Source of the DNA: Pseudomonas palleroniana
Lineage (GTDB): Bacteria; Pseudomonadota; Gammaproteobacteria; Pseudomonadales; Pseudomonadaceae
Reading direction: 5' to 3'
DNA: 64,000 bases
NCBI RefSeq assembly: GCF_003031675.1
Contig: NZ_PYWX01000007.1
Location: forward strand, 27,943-91,942
The translations under genes were made by a program, and so were the position numbers. The notes under the pieces were generated by a model that saw only the letters and a list, made by a program, of their open reading frames with translations, was not told the DNA's origin and did no database searches. This document shows positions 18,024 through 26,123 of the stretch, piece by piece (the stretch's first letter is position 1; each line of letters starts with the position of its first letter).

Positions 18024-18860
18024 ATGAGGCTCGCGGTTTCTAATATTGCTTGGGACGTTTCAGAAGACGAGGCCATTGCGGCGCTTCTACACCGCTACGC
18101 AATTGATGCTATTGATATCGCACCCGGAAAGTACTTCCCCAACCCAATTGATGCAACCACGGCTGATATTTTTCGAGTCAAAAAGTGGTGGGCTGATCGA
18201 GATATCGAAATCACCGGCATGCAGGCGCTGTTGTTTGGGACCACTGGGTTGAATGTGTTTGGCTCCGGGGAGGACAGAGCCAAATTACAGACACATCTAG
18301 CAGCGGTTTGCCGTATAGGAGCAGAGTTGGGCGCCTCCCGAGTGGTGTTTGGCTCCCCCAAGAATCGTGATCGTACGGGGCTAGATGATGCGCAGGCGGC
18401 GGCGATAGCATTACCTTTTTTTCGAAAGTTAGCAGATGTCGCGCAAGCACTAGGAGTAACAGTCTGTCTTGAGCCAAACCCCGAGCATTATGGCGCAAAT
18501 TTTATGACTGACAGTTCTAGCACCGCCGCAGTGGTTAAGCAACTGGCACATCCCGCACTCCGGATGCAATTGGATACTGGCGCTTTGACGATTAATGGCG
18601 AGGATCCCCGAGTGGTCCTGCATGATTATGCGGCGTTGATCGGTCATGTGCACCTCAGTGAACCCGATTTGGTACCTTTGGGTGATGGTGATACAGCACA
18701 CCAGCTGATATCTCGGGTTCTGAGCCAGTACTTGCCAGAGCATGTGTTGACCATTGAGATGGTTGCGACGACCAGTGAGCCACATGAGGTTTCTATTGAG
18801 CGTTCCATACAAGTCGCGCAGCAACATTATCATAACTTGCGAACTGGAGCTGATGTATGA
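18024..18860 (+). CDS. Sugar phosphate isomerase/epimerase-like TIM-barrel protein
   Basis: A 278-residue protein of the xylose-isomerase-like/AP-endonuclease-2 barrel family. The metal-site residues can be picked out in order: Glu in VCLEPNPEHYG, Asp/Gln in MQLDTGAL, His in HVHLSEPDL and Glu in LTIEMVAT. Members interconvert ketoses and aldoses or epimerise inositols and sugars. It starts 2 nt after the SDR-like gene and overlaps the EamA gene by 4 nt. A place in an unusual sugar pathway is inferred from operon context. Confidence 0.78.
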   Translation: MRLAVSNIAWDVSEDEAIAALLHRYAIDAIDIAPGKYFPNPIDATTADIFRVKKWWADRDIEITGMQALLFGTTGLNVFGSGEDRAKLQTHLAAVCRIGAELGASRVVFGSPKNRDRTGLDDAQAAAIALPFFRKLADVAQALGVTVCLEPNPEHYGANFMTDSSSTAAVVKQLAHPALRMQLDTGALTINGEDPRVVLHDYAALIGHVHLSEPDLVPLGDGDTAHQLISRVLSQYLPEHVLTIEMVATTSEPHEVSIERSIQVAQQHYHNLRTGADV

Positions 18861-19219
18861 GCGCTAAATGGTTCATTTTGATTTTTGGAATACTCTCCAA
18901 TGCATCTGCTAGTGTTTTGATAAAAATGGCGATGATGCCACCAAGAAAGTTTCCCTCTCTAAGCGATCCTATTGCTGCCCTGAGTAACTGGCCATTTTGG
19001 CTTGGGTTGTCATTGTATGGCGGCGCATTTCTATTTTACGCGAGTGCTCTTGCACGTCTTCCTTTGAATGTCGCTCATCCGGTTTTGACAGCCGGGGCTA
19101 TTGCTACTGTCGCATTGTTTTCTGTCTTTTTTTTTCGTGAGTCCTTTCATTGGACGACAGTGGCGGGGATTGTACTAGTTATCATTGGGGTTGGTTTGAT
19201 CACTGTTCGTGTATCTTGA
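18857..19219 (+). CDS. Four-TM EamA/SMR-type membrane protein (ArnE/GtrA-like flippase candidate)
   Basis: A 120-residue protein with four hydrophobic helices. The first ends SASVLIKMAM, the middle has FLFYASALARLPLNVAHPV and the last is VAGIVLVIIGVGLITV, all features of SMR/EamA half-transporters including ArnE/ArnF. With a polyprenyl-phosphate GT2 in the same operon, it could flip a polyprenyl-phosphate sugar across the inner membrane. It overlaps the upstream gene by ATGA. Confidence 0.75.
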   Translation: MSAKWFILIFGILSNASASVLIKMAMMPPRKFPSLSDPIAALSNWPFWLGLSLYGGAFLFYASALARLPLNVAHPVLTAGAIATVALFSVFFFRESFHWTTVAGIVLVIIGVGLITVRVS

Positions 19220-19233
19220 AGGTATATAACATC

Positions 19234-20043
19234 ATGAGTACTCCAGATAATGTTTCATCTGTTTGTGAGCATTGGGTGGTGCCTGCTTATAATATTCAAC
19301 TTTGGCTTGGTCGTCAGCATCCCTGCTGTGTAATCATTCCAGTGATCAATGAGGGGGAACGGATTAAAAATATGTTGAATAAGATGCATGCGCTTAATAT
19401 ATCGGGTGCTGCTGACATTATTATCGTCGATGGTGGGACTACTGATGGTTCACTCGGTGTATCTGCTTTACAACAGTTGAGTGTAAGAGGGCTCTTGCTT
19501 AAAACCTCTGCAGGAAAGCTCAGCGCGCAGCTTCGTTGCGCCTATGCTTTCGCGCTCGAACAAGGGTATGAAGGTATCGTAACCATTGACGGGAATGATA
19601 AGGACGATCCGAGTGCCATCCCTGATTTTATCAATGCATTAAAAAACGGGATAGACTTCGTGCAAGCCTCGCGATTTGTCGTGGGTGGCGTCGCTGAGAA
19701 TACTCCTAAATTACGAGATTTTGCCATTCGATTTGTTCATGCGCCGATGCTTAGTCTGTTTTCCGGGTTTAAATGGTCCGACACAACTCAAGGCTTCAGA
19801 GCGTATAGCCGTAGACTGCTGGAAGATCCGAGAGTCTCTATTTTTCGTGATGTTTTCGTGACATATGAGCTTTTGGCTTATCTTTCATATAGAGCCCCTA
19901 AACTAGGTTATCGTTGCATTGAGCTGGCTACCGCCAGGCGTTATCCCGAGGGAGAGGTGCCAACGAAAATCAGCAGCGTGAAAGGTAATTTATCGATCTT
20001 ATTCGTGTTATTTAAAACGTGTTTTGGTCGTTATAACCCTTGA
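19234..20043 (+). CDS. GT2 glycosyltransferase (DPM1-like)
   Basis: A 269-residue GT-A enzyme: CCVIIPVINEGERI at the N-terminus, IIVDGGTTDGS, and VTIDGNDKDDPS as the metal-binding region. FKWSDTTQGFRAYSRR resembles the acceptor loop of DPM1-like enzymes. Unlike the GT2 at 14867 it has no C-terminal membrane pair. ATG 19234 is chosen; an in-frame TTG at 19150 lies deep inside the preceding gene. Last gene of the rightward accessory operon. It may load polyprenyl phosphate or act directly on a lipid-linked intermediate. Confidence 0.8.
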   Translation: MSTPDNVSSVCEHWVVPAYNIQLWLGRQHPCCVIIPVINEGERIKNMLNKMHALNISGAADIIIVDGGTTDGSLGVSALQQLSVRGLLLKTSAGKLSAQLRCAYAFALEQGYEGIVTIDGNDKDDPSAIPDFINALKNGIDFVQASRFVVGGVAENTPKLRDFAIRFVHAPMLSLFSGFKWSDTTQGFRAYSRRLLEDPRVSIFRDVFVTYELLAYLSYRAPKLGYRCIELATARRYPEGEVPTKISSVKGNLSILFVLFKTCFGRYNP

Positions 20044-20095
20044 GTTTTCAGTGGCGGCTTTTAGGCCTTCATGAACGCAGCTGGACTGGGAGTGT

Positions 20096-20124
20096 CCCAG
20101 CACATGATAATCAGTGCTGGGTTT
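20096..20124. terminator. Hairpin between convergent genes
   Basis: An 8-bp stem (CCCAGCAC / GTGCTGGG) with a 10-nt loop, followed by TTT on the + strand. It lies between the stop of the last GT2 and the end of the opposing membrane-protein gene, so it could stop transcription from the rightward operon. Confidence 0.6.
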
Positions 20125-20134
20125 CGTAGTGTAT

Positions 20135-21505
20135 TTAGACTTCCTTGGGTTTTTTTTGTTTGACAGGTTTTTTTGAATGTATATTTACAAGTATTAAGAA
20201 GGATACGCTTGCTATGAAGCACATCCAATATGCGTATCTAAAGTCCGCAGCAGGTGTTATGGGGAAGTAGCTGAGCATATAGCTCAACCCTGAGAAAGGG
20301 AGCAGCCAAAGGGCGGCTCCCTTGGGATCCTTACATAAAGTTAGCATCACCACCAAGCTTAAGCTGATTAAGATCCATGTGTATGGTTTAAATAGCTCCG
20401 GCACTATATCTTGGGAGGTTGTGATGTATTGTTCTACTAAGTGTTTCGAAGCCGACTCTTCGCGATTGCCTGAACTTGCCGTGAACGGCTGATTCTTGAC
20501 GCTGAATTCGCTGTAATAATAAGGTGCCATCGATGGTGCACGAATGAGATTGAGAAAAGCATTCAGCCGAAAGTTTGCATAAGTCGAAAAATGCAGCGGG
20601 ATATTTGCTAGCCACACAGCCTTCAACTCTGCATAGTGTACTCTAGTGATTTCGGTGAATTTTTCGTCGGATAGGCAGAATGCGGCTCCGATCTCGTGGG
20701 CGTGAAGGTAGTCACAGCTTTTGATGGTTTCCATTTCTTCTCTATTCAAAAAGCTGACGGGTATATCTACTCCTTGCAATTTAAGGGCTATGACATCGTC
20801 AAATAAAACGTAGCTAACCGGGTTGGCTTTTTTGGCATTTAACAAGGCGCTTGCTGACAAATGTGCTATCACGAATGTCACAATGCCAACAATCATAAAT
20901 CCAAGCAGGCTTTTTTTAGAGCTGACCTTGAAGATGCTTGCACATAGGAATGCCATTAAAAACACTCCGGCGCTGAGCGAATTGGAGCGAACGAGTGATC
21001 CATAAAGAAATAAAATTATCACCAAGGCGGCTGCAAGCACGGGAAATTTTTTCTGATCTCTGAAATAAATACATATCGCAATGGAAAGCCCCCATGAGTA
21101 GGCCATTCCAACATCTTTCCAAATCGTAAACTGAAAATTCATTACCCAGGGAAGTAGGGGGAGAATCAAGAATAAAAAACCAAACCTATGTCCTTCTCGG
21201 ATACTCCATTTGAAGAGTAATAGCGAAGTACCCCATAACAAAGTAAAATGGAAAATCAGCATGGCGCCTGGGCCATCGCTTAAATTAAGAAAGAGGCTCC
21301 AGAGAAAAGCCATCGTCGGAGGCTGCCAGTCGGTATACGTGCCTGTCCGAGCTTGTCTGAGTTGATCTAGACTGTCCCACGTCATGGCCCCAGGATAAAG
21401 AGCGGTAAGTGAATATATCGAGACGATAATCGAGGCGAGCCCCATCAGATTAAGATAGCGGTTATTCACAAACAGATAATCCAATAGTGAAAGTATTTCA
21501 TCCAT
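20135..21505 (-). CDS. Multi-TM DUF6020 / GT-C-like membrane protein
   Basis: A 456-residue integral membrane protein with about 11-12 hydrophobic segments. The first periplasmic loop has YPGAMTWDSLDQLRQA and TDWQPPTMAFLW, and a later one has FTIWKDVGMAYSW, which resemble the acidic and Trp-Lys-Asp motifs of DUF6020-type proteins. A ~120-residue hydrophilic domain sits between the last helices, as in GT-C transferases using polyprenyl-phosphate sugars (ArnT, GtrC). It runs opposite to the operon at 14867-20043 and converges with it. Assignment as the periplasmic transferase is inference. Confidence 0.68.
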   Translation of the reverse strand: MDEILSLLDYLFVNNRYLNLMGLASIIVSIYSLTALYPGAMTWDSLDQLRQARTGTYTDWQPPTMAFLWSLFLNLSDGPGAMLIFHFTLLWGTSLLLFKWSIREGHRFGFLFLILPLLPWVMNFQFTIWKDVGMAYSWGLSIAICIYFRDQKKFPVLAAALVIILFLYGSLVRSNSLSAGVFLMAFLCASIFKVSSKKSLLGFMIVGIVTFVIAHLSASALLNAKKANPVSYVLFDDVIALKLQGVDIPVSFLNREEMETIKSCDYLHAHEIGAAFCLSDEKFTEITRVHYAELKAVWLANIPLHFSTYANFRLNAFLNLIRAPSMAPYYYSEFSVKNQPFTASSGNREESASKHLVEQYITTSQDIVPELFKPYTWILISLSLVVMLTLCKDPKGAALWLLPFSGLSYMLSYFPITPAADFRYAYWMCFIASVSFLILVNIHSKKPVKQKKPKEV

Positions 21506-21803
21506 TTTAGCAGTTATCTAGCTTCGATACTTGAAAATGACTAGTGATTTTACCTTCAAGGCTATGTTGTTAGAAAATGATCGAATCAGGATCGGATAGT
21601 CAGGCTGTAGGCAAGCATGCAACGTTCCCGGCGCTGTGATCTGCTCCTACACGGATTGACGGGGGGGAACAGGCTGTATGCACTGAAGCGACGATACATA
21701 CTTAGCAATGCTCTGCTTTTTGACATGCGCGCCACATCATCTAAGTTTGGAGAGCAGCTTCGGATTGGCTGCCTTTCTTATGATGTCATGGAGTATATCG
21801 ATT

Positions 21804-22136
21804 ATGTATAACGCTGTTTTTTCTGCACTTTTTCTTGCGTTTCTAACCAGTGCTACCTCATTGGCGTACGCGGTCCCTGCCTCCAAGGCCGAGAGCGCTG
21901 TCTCTATTGCGGTTCAGTCTGGCGGCACCCAACAGTCCGTCAAAGTCAAACTCAATTCGGCCGACGCGGAGACCTTGAGGCGCGACCTATTTGGTATCGG
22001 CGCCTCCAAGGCTAAAGCGATTGTCGCTTACCGCGAGAGCAATGGCCCATTCACAGTGGTCGATGAGTTACTGGAAGTTAAAGGTATTGGCAAGGCACTT
22101 CTGGAAAAAAATCGCGATCGTTTGGAAGTTAATTAA
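21804..22136 (+). CDS. comEA: ComEA-like helix-hairpin-helix protein
   Basis: A 110-residue secreted or periplasmic protein: an N-terminal signal sequence (MYNAVFSALFLAFLTSATSLAYA), a short linker, then tandem HhH motifs (LFGIGASKAKAIVAYR and LLEVKGIGKALLEKN) that bind DNA backbone. ComEA proteins capture incoming DNA in transformation; in pseudomonads a small ComEA-like gene commonly closes the O-antigen locus after wbpM. ATG 21804 has GGAG 10 nt upstream; farther upstream starts would disrupt the signal peptide. In this genome ~7 kb of other genes separate it from wbpM. Confidence 0.87.
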   Translation: MYNAVFSALFLAFLTSATSLAYAVPASKAESAVSIAVQSGGTQQSVKVKLNSADAETLRRDLFGIGASKAKAIVAYRESNGPFTVVDELLEVKGIGKALLEKNRDRLEVN

Positions 22137-22155
22137 GAAACCTTAGGTAAAAAAG

Positions 22156-22176
22156 GCCGGTCATTGACCGGCTTTT
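22156..22176 (+). terminator. Intrinsic terminator after comEA-like gene
   Basis: A 7-bp stem GCCGGTC / GACCGGC with an ATT loop, followed by TTTT, 20 nt after the stop codon. Confidence 0.85.
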
Positions 22177-22442
22177 CTGTCTATAAATTTTCATGTTACA
22201 GCGCGCTGCAATCAGCACATGTGTTGCTAGCTTGGCATTCTGGTGCGCTACGCGGCGATATCATTACTCCCTACTGGCATCGACATGCGGCTACTTCGTC
22301 ACGTCGAAAACGGACGGAAGCTCTTCGCTGATGATGAGGAGCGCACATAGCTAACTCGCGAGCGATTGAAAATTTTAACGGCGTCGCACTTTTTACTCCA
22401 CCTGGCGTTATTGGCATGAAACGTGATCCCGTTTTGGCCAAT
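22177..22442. other. Intergenic region without a recognised gene
   Basis: No coding region with a plausible start and ribosome binding site was found on either strand. Composition changes across this stretch from the AT-richer polysaccharide locus to GC-rich core DNA. It must hold the promoter of the GntR regulator. Confidence 0.5.
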
Positions 22443-22457
22443 GATTGTTCAACAATC
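22443..22457. promoter_or_regulatory. Palindromic operator candidate for the GntR regulator
   Basis: The 15-nt sequence GATTGTTCAACAATC is a perfect palindrome around a central C and lies 11 nt before the start codon of the FCD-type GntR gene. FCD regulators often bind TTGT-n-ACAA-like sites and repress their own genes. Autoregulation is inferred. Confidence 0.55.
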
Positions 22458-22468
22458 TCGAGGTGGAT

Positions 22469-23113
22469 ATGTCACTCAGTTTGTCTTTAGCGGACCAGAT
22501 CGTGCGGGAGCTGCGCGCTGACATCATCGGTGGGCGGTTATCTCCGGGTATGTCGTTGATCGAGATGGATCTGGTCAAGGGATATAACGCATCGCGCAAT
22601 ACGATTCGTGAGGCGTTGCATCGCTTGAGTCAGGAAAGGCTCACACGTTATGTGCGCAACAAGGGTGTGATGGTTCGGCGCGTGGAGCGAAAGGAGGTGC
22701 ATGATCTGTTTATGGTCCGCCGCACTCTGGAGTTGCAGGCGATTGCTCAGAGTCGCGCGCTGACAAATTCCCAATCCGAGTGTATGCAGAGTTCCATTGA
22801 AGCGGCGGGTTTGGCCTGCGAGCGAGAGGACTGGCGGGCCGTTGCTACGCACAGCCTAGTATTCCACCAACAGATTGTCGGGCTTATGTGCAGTACCTTG
22901 TTCGATGATTTTTTTGCCCAGATTATTGCTCAGTTGCGCCTGATGTTTTGTGCGGCGCCCAACGAGCAGTGTTTTCAGCTACCTTGGCTGGAACGGGACC
23001 AAGAGATCTACACGTTATTAGTTGGTAACAATAAGCTGGCCGCCTTAGAGGCGATGAGCCTGTACCTGGACGATTCCGAACGCCTTTCCCTCGCCTTGTT
23101 TGATCACCCTTGA
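22469..23113 (+). CDS. GntR-family transcriptional regulator, FCD subfamily
   Basis: A 214-residue regulator. Residues ~5-70 form the winged HTH (LADQIVRELRADIIGGRLSPG, then NASRNTIREALHRLSQE as the recognition helix region), and the rest is an all-helical FCD effector domain (VHDLFMVRRTLE). ATG 22469 has GAGG 5 nt upstream; a TTG at 22445 falls inside the palindrome and is unlikely. The next gene begins 14 nt after its stop, so it probably controls the DUF1989 gene and itself. The effector is unknown. Confidence 0.88.
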   Translation: MSLSLSLADQIVRELRADIIGGRLSPGMSLIEMDLVKGYNASRNTIREALHRLSQERLTRYVRNKGVMVRRVERKEVHDLFMVRRTLELQAIAQSRALTNSQSECMQSSIEAAGLACEREDWRAVATHSLVFHQQIVGLMCSTLFDDFFAQIIAQLRLMFCAAPNEQCFQLPWLERDQEIYTLLVGNNKLAALEAMSLYLDDSERLSLALFDHP

Positions 23114-23127
23114 AGGAGGGTTGCCCC

Positions 23128-23976
23128 ATGTACAAAGACTACCCAGCTGCTTACCAAGTCAGCAAAGGCTCTGCGCTGCAAGTCGATACGGCGTTCTATG
23201 AGCGTATTCGTGACCGTGCCGGCCAGCGCACGCTGATCGAACAGTTCGAGGTGCCAATTCGGACGGGGAGGGCGTGGAAGGTGCCGGCCGGGCATGTGTT
23301 CCGTGTCACTACGCCGGTGGGGCCGCAGGTGGGTGACTTCAACGTGTGGAACGCCAATGACCCGCGCGAACGTCTGTGGGCGGCGCGTACGAGGCAATTG
23401 CAGGGCGCCCATGTCAGCACCCACGACCGGCTATGGTCCAACCTGCCATTTTTAAGACCTCTGGTAACGATCACCGATGACAGTCTGGCCGGCTATGGCA
23501 TCGACGAACATGGCGGTCGTTTGCATGATCTGCTGGGCACGCGCTGCGATCCGTATGTGAACCGCATGCTGACGGGGGAGGACTTCCATCATCATTGCCA
23601 CTCCAACCTCACTCGTGCGGTATTGCCCCACGGCCTGACGGAATTCGATGTGCATGACGTGCTGAATATCTTCCAGTGCACCGGGCTCAATCATGACGAT
23701 ATGTACTTCATGAAAGCCTGCCCGGCGCAGAAGGGCGACTACCTGGAGTTCTTCGCCGAGATCGATCTGCTATGCGCATTATCGACTTGCCCTGGCGGAG
23801 ATCTCTCGCTGCCGATGTGGGGGCCGGACGCGCAGGACCCGTTGACGGTGTGCCGTCCGCTGGGGGTCGAAATCTACCGATTGGAGGATGAGTTATTGGA
23901 CGGCTGGACTCAGCCTGAGCGTGCTGCCTACAGGGGGCAGCACGGTTTGCACATTGCCAAGGCGGCCTGGGAGTAA
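23128..23976 (+). CDS. DUF1989 (urea-carboxylase-associated family) protein
   Basis: A 282-residue DUF1989 protein. VPAGHVFRVTTPVGPQVGDFNVW at the N-terminal side and FHHHCHSNLTRA in the middle, followed by NIFQCTG, are typical, with several His and Cys residues that could bind a metal. In other bacteria such proteins, usually in pairs, lie beside urea carboxylase genes. No urea carboxylase, allophanate hydrolase or second DUF1989 gene is present here. GGAGGG 9 nt upstream fixes ATG 23128. It probably acts in nitrogen-compound breakdown under the GntR protein; substrate unknown. Confidence 0.8.
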   Translation: MYKDYPAAYQVSKGSALQVDTAFYERIRDRAGQRTLIEQFEVPIRTGRAWKVPAGHVFRVTTPVGPQVGDFNVWNANDPRERLWAARTRQLQGAHVSTHDRLWSNLPFLRPLVTITDDSLAGYGIDEHGGRLHDLLGTRCDPYVNRMLTGEDFHHHCHSNLTRAVLPHGLTEFDVHDVLNIFQCTGLNHDDMYFMKACPAQKGDYLEFFAEIDLLCALSTCPGGDLSLPMWGPDAQDPLTVCRPLGVEIYRLEDELLDGWTQPERAAYRGQHGLHIAKAAWE

Positions 23977-23982
23977 ACCGGC

Positions 23983-24150
23983 TTAGCGATCCTGCGCATC
24001 CTTGGCGTCGGCCTGGGCGTTGCGTTCGGCCACGCGTTTACGTTGTTCGTCGGTGAGTTCCACCTTGTTGGCGCTGTCACGCAGCATCAGCAGCCCACCG
24101 ACGATCGACCCGATCGCTACCACTAAAATCAACCACGCATACCACGGCAT
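23983..24150 (-). CDS. Small DUF2897-type membrane protein
   Basis: A 55-residue protein starting MPWYAWLILVVAIGSIVGGLL, one N-terminal membrane helix, then a charged helical tail rich in Arg, Glu and Ala (DEQRKRVAERN). An AAGGAGAG ribosome binding site precedes the start. The pattern matches the short DUF2897 proteins of pseudomonads, whose function is not known. It ends 7 nt from the convergent DUF1989 gene. Confidence 0.7.
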   Translation of the reverse strand: MPWYAWLILVVAIGSIVGGLLMLRDSANKVELTDEQRKRVAERNAQADAKDAQDR

Positions 24151-24259
24151 AAGGCTCTCCTTGAGGCGGACTATCGTGGGAGAATTTTCCCACAGTAGTA
24201 CCGCTTTGAGTCACGGGCATTCTGAGTAGTTCAGTGTAGGCCCGTTCCGCCTCAATATC

Positions 24260-25624
24260 TCAGAGCCCGGTCAACATCGCATCCGCCGGTGCGTCGGCGC
24301 GGTCCTGTGCGGTCATCTGGAAGTACACGAACCCCACCAGCATGAAACCCAGGAAGATCAAGCCGATCAGCGCATTGAACCAGGCCATGGCCACCAGGCA
24401 TACCACGGCCAGCACCAGCGCAATGCCCGGCACGATGGGATAGCCCGGCGCGCGGAACGTACGTTCCAGCAGTGGCTCGGTCTTACGCAGCTTGAACAGG
24501 CTGAGCATGCTCATGATGTACATCACGATGGCACCGAACACCGCCATGGTGATCATGGCCGCTGTCAGTGTCATGCCGCCCAGGTTGATCAGGCCATCGC
24601 TGTAGATGGCGGCGATGCCGACCACGCCACCGGCGATGATCGCCCGGTGCGGTGTCTGAAAACGTGACAGTTTGGCCAGGAAGGACGGCAAGTAGCCGGC
24701 ACGCGCCAGGGCAAAGAACTGACGCGAGTAGCCGAGGATGATGCCGTGGAAACTGGCCACCAGCCCGAACAGGCCGATCCAGACCAGCATGTGCAGCCAG
24801 CCCGAACCGTTACCGACCACGGCCTTCATGGCTTGGGGCAGCGGGTCGTTGATGTTCGACAGCGCACGCCAGTCGCCCACGCCGCCGGCAAAGAACATCA
24901 CGCCCATGGCCAGGATTACCAGCGTCAGGATGCCGCTGATATAGGCTTTCGGGATGGTGCGTTTCGGATCTTTCGCCTCTTCGGCCGCCATGGCGGCACC
25001 TTCAATAGCCAGGAAGAACCAGATGGCGAAGGGGATCGCCGCGAACATCCCGGCAATCGCCGGCGCGCCGAAGGTATCCGCACCGGCCCAGCCATTGAGG
25101 GCAAAGTTGCTGAAGCTGAATGCCGGCGCGACCACGCCCATGAAGACCAGCAATTCGGCGACCGCGAGTACACACACCACCAGTTCGAACGTGGCAGCGA
25201 GCTTCACCCCGAGAATGTTGAGGCCCATGAACACGATGTAGGCACCGACGGCTGCGTGTTTCGGGTCCAGTGCGGGGAACTGCACATTCAGGTAAGCACC
25301 GATGGCCAAGGCGATGGCGGGGGGCGCAAACACAAACTCGATCAAGGTCGCGAGACCGGCGATCAAGCCGCCTTTTTCACCAAAGGCGCGGCGGCTGTAG
25401 GCAAACGGCCCACCGGCATGGGGGATGGCAGTCGTCAGCTCGGTGAAGCTGAAGATAAAGCAGGTGTACATCGCCGCGACCATCAGCGACGTCACCAGAA
25501 ACCCCAGCGTGCCTGCCACGCCCCAGCCGTAGCTCCAGCCAAAATACTCGCCGGATATCACCAGGCCGACCGCGATGCCCCACAGGTGCAAGGTGCCCAA
25601 AGTGGGTTTGAGTTGTGTATTCAT
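24260..25624 (-). CDS. eat: Ethanolamine-type permease (APC superfamily)
   Basis: A 454-residue amino-acid/polyamine/organocation transporter with 12 hydrophobic helices. VISGEYFGWSYGWGVAG in helix 1 and IPHAGGPFAYSRRAFG in helix 3 are characteristic of the ethanolamine permease (Eat) group, as is the EGAAMAAEEAKDP loop. It takes up ethanolamine or a related amine by proton symport. I start at the ATG giving MNTQLK rather than farther upstream, where the reading frame runs into REP DNA. No ethanolamine ammonia-lyase genes are nearby. Confidence 0.85.
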   Translation of the reverse strand: MNTQLKPTLGTLHLWGIAVGLVISGEYFGWSYGWGVAGTLGFLVTSLMVAAMYTCFIFSFTELTTAIPHAGGPFAYSRRAFGEKGGLIAGLATLIEFVFAPPAIALAIGAYLNVQFPALDPKHAAVGAYIVFMGLNILGVKLAATFELVVCVLAVAELLVFMGVVAPAFSFSNFALNGWAGADTFGAPAIAGMFAAIPFAIWFFLAIEGAAMAAEEAKDPKRTIPKAYISGILTLVILAMGVMFFAGGVGDWRALSNINDPLPQAMKAVVGNGSGWLHMLVWIGLFGLVASFHGIILGYSRQFFALARAGYLPSFLAKLSRFQTPHRAIIAGGVVGIAAIYSDGLINLGGMTLTAAMITMAVFGAIVMYIMSMLSLFKLRKTEPLLERTFRAPGYPIVPGIALVLAVVCLVAMAWFNALIGLIFLGFMLVGFVYFQMTAQDRADAPADAMLTGL

Positions 25625-25792
25625 TATGGGGTGCTCCCTGAACCGGTTGGAATGATTCAAGGTGTTGCAGCGGCCATGCCAGCCCACGCAACCGTGTCGT
25701 AAAGACACGCGACTGTCGTCGGGGGAACGGTTTGGCGTTTGAAAGTCGCTGGAGTTGCACCAGCAAAGTGCGGCAGAGACTCGACTGGCGCT

Positions 25793-25875
25793 TTCGCGAG
25801 CAAGCCCGCTCCCACACTTCACCGAGGTTCATCAGAAAATACGCGGTCAAGTGTGGGAGCGGGCTTGCTCGCGAA
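25793..25875. repeat. REPIN: inverted pair of REP sequences
   Basis: Two 27-nt arms (25793-25819 and 25849-25875) are perfect reverse complements, separated by 29 nt. The core is GTGGGAGCGGGCTTGCTCGC. It lies between the divergent permease and kdp genes and can fold into one long hairpin. Confidence 0.92.
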
Positions 25876-25890
25876 GAGGCCCTCCCAGCC

Positions 25891-25968
25891 CCTGTAAACC
25901 TCCTGTAAAACCACTCTTTACGCCGTCTTTACGCCCCGCCCACGCCCTCGGTCTCGTTCCTTTACGCC
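25891..25968 (+). promoter_or_regulatory. Phased direct repeats upstream of kdp (possible KdpE sites)
   Basis: TTTACGCC occurs at 25917, 25928 and 25961: spacings of 11 and 33 nt, one and three helical turns. Just upstream CCTGTAAA occurs at 25891 and 25902, also 11 nt apart. The arrangement suits cooperative binding on one DNA face by a dimeric regulator; KdpE, encoded in the operon, is the obvious candidate. No KdpE consensus for this group was available to compare. Confidence 0.55.
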
Positions 25969-26024
25969 GCTCCTGCGGACAATTGCCTCACACGCGGCAA
26001 TCGCCGCAAAACGGAGAGACTTCC

Positions 26025-26114
26025 ATGAGCGTTCTGGACGCGGTGTCACTGCTATTGGCCGTGGCGCTGTTCATTTATCTGCTGGTTGCGCTGTTACGCG
26101 CGGATCGGAACTAG
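26025..26114 (+). CDS. kdpF: KdpF, small potassium-ATPase subunit
   Basis: A 29-residue single-helix membrane peptide (MSVLDAVSLLLAVALFIYLL, then VALLRADRN). KdpF stabilises the KdpABC complex in the inner membrane. GGAGAG lies 8 nt upstream of the ATG and kdpA begins 9 nt after the stop. Confidence 0.9.
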   Translation: MSVLDAVSLLLAVALFIYLLVALLRADRN

Positions 26115-26123
26115 GAGCGGGCT

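Noticed and set aside
24746..25702. Long + strand reading frame opposite the permease gene
   Set aside because: It lies antisense to a complete, well-recognised transporter, has His/Gln/Gly-rich shadow composition and no family similarity.
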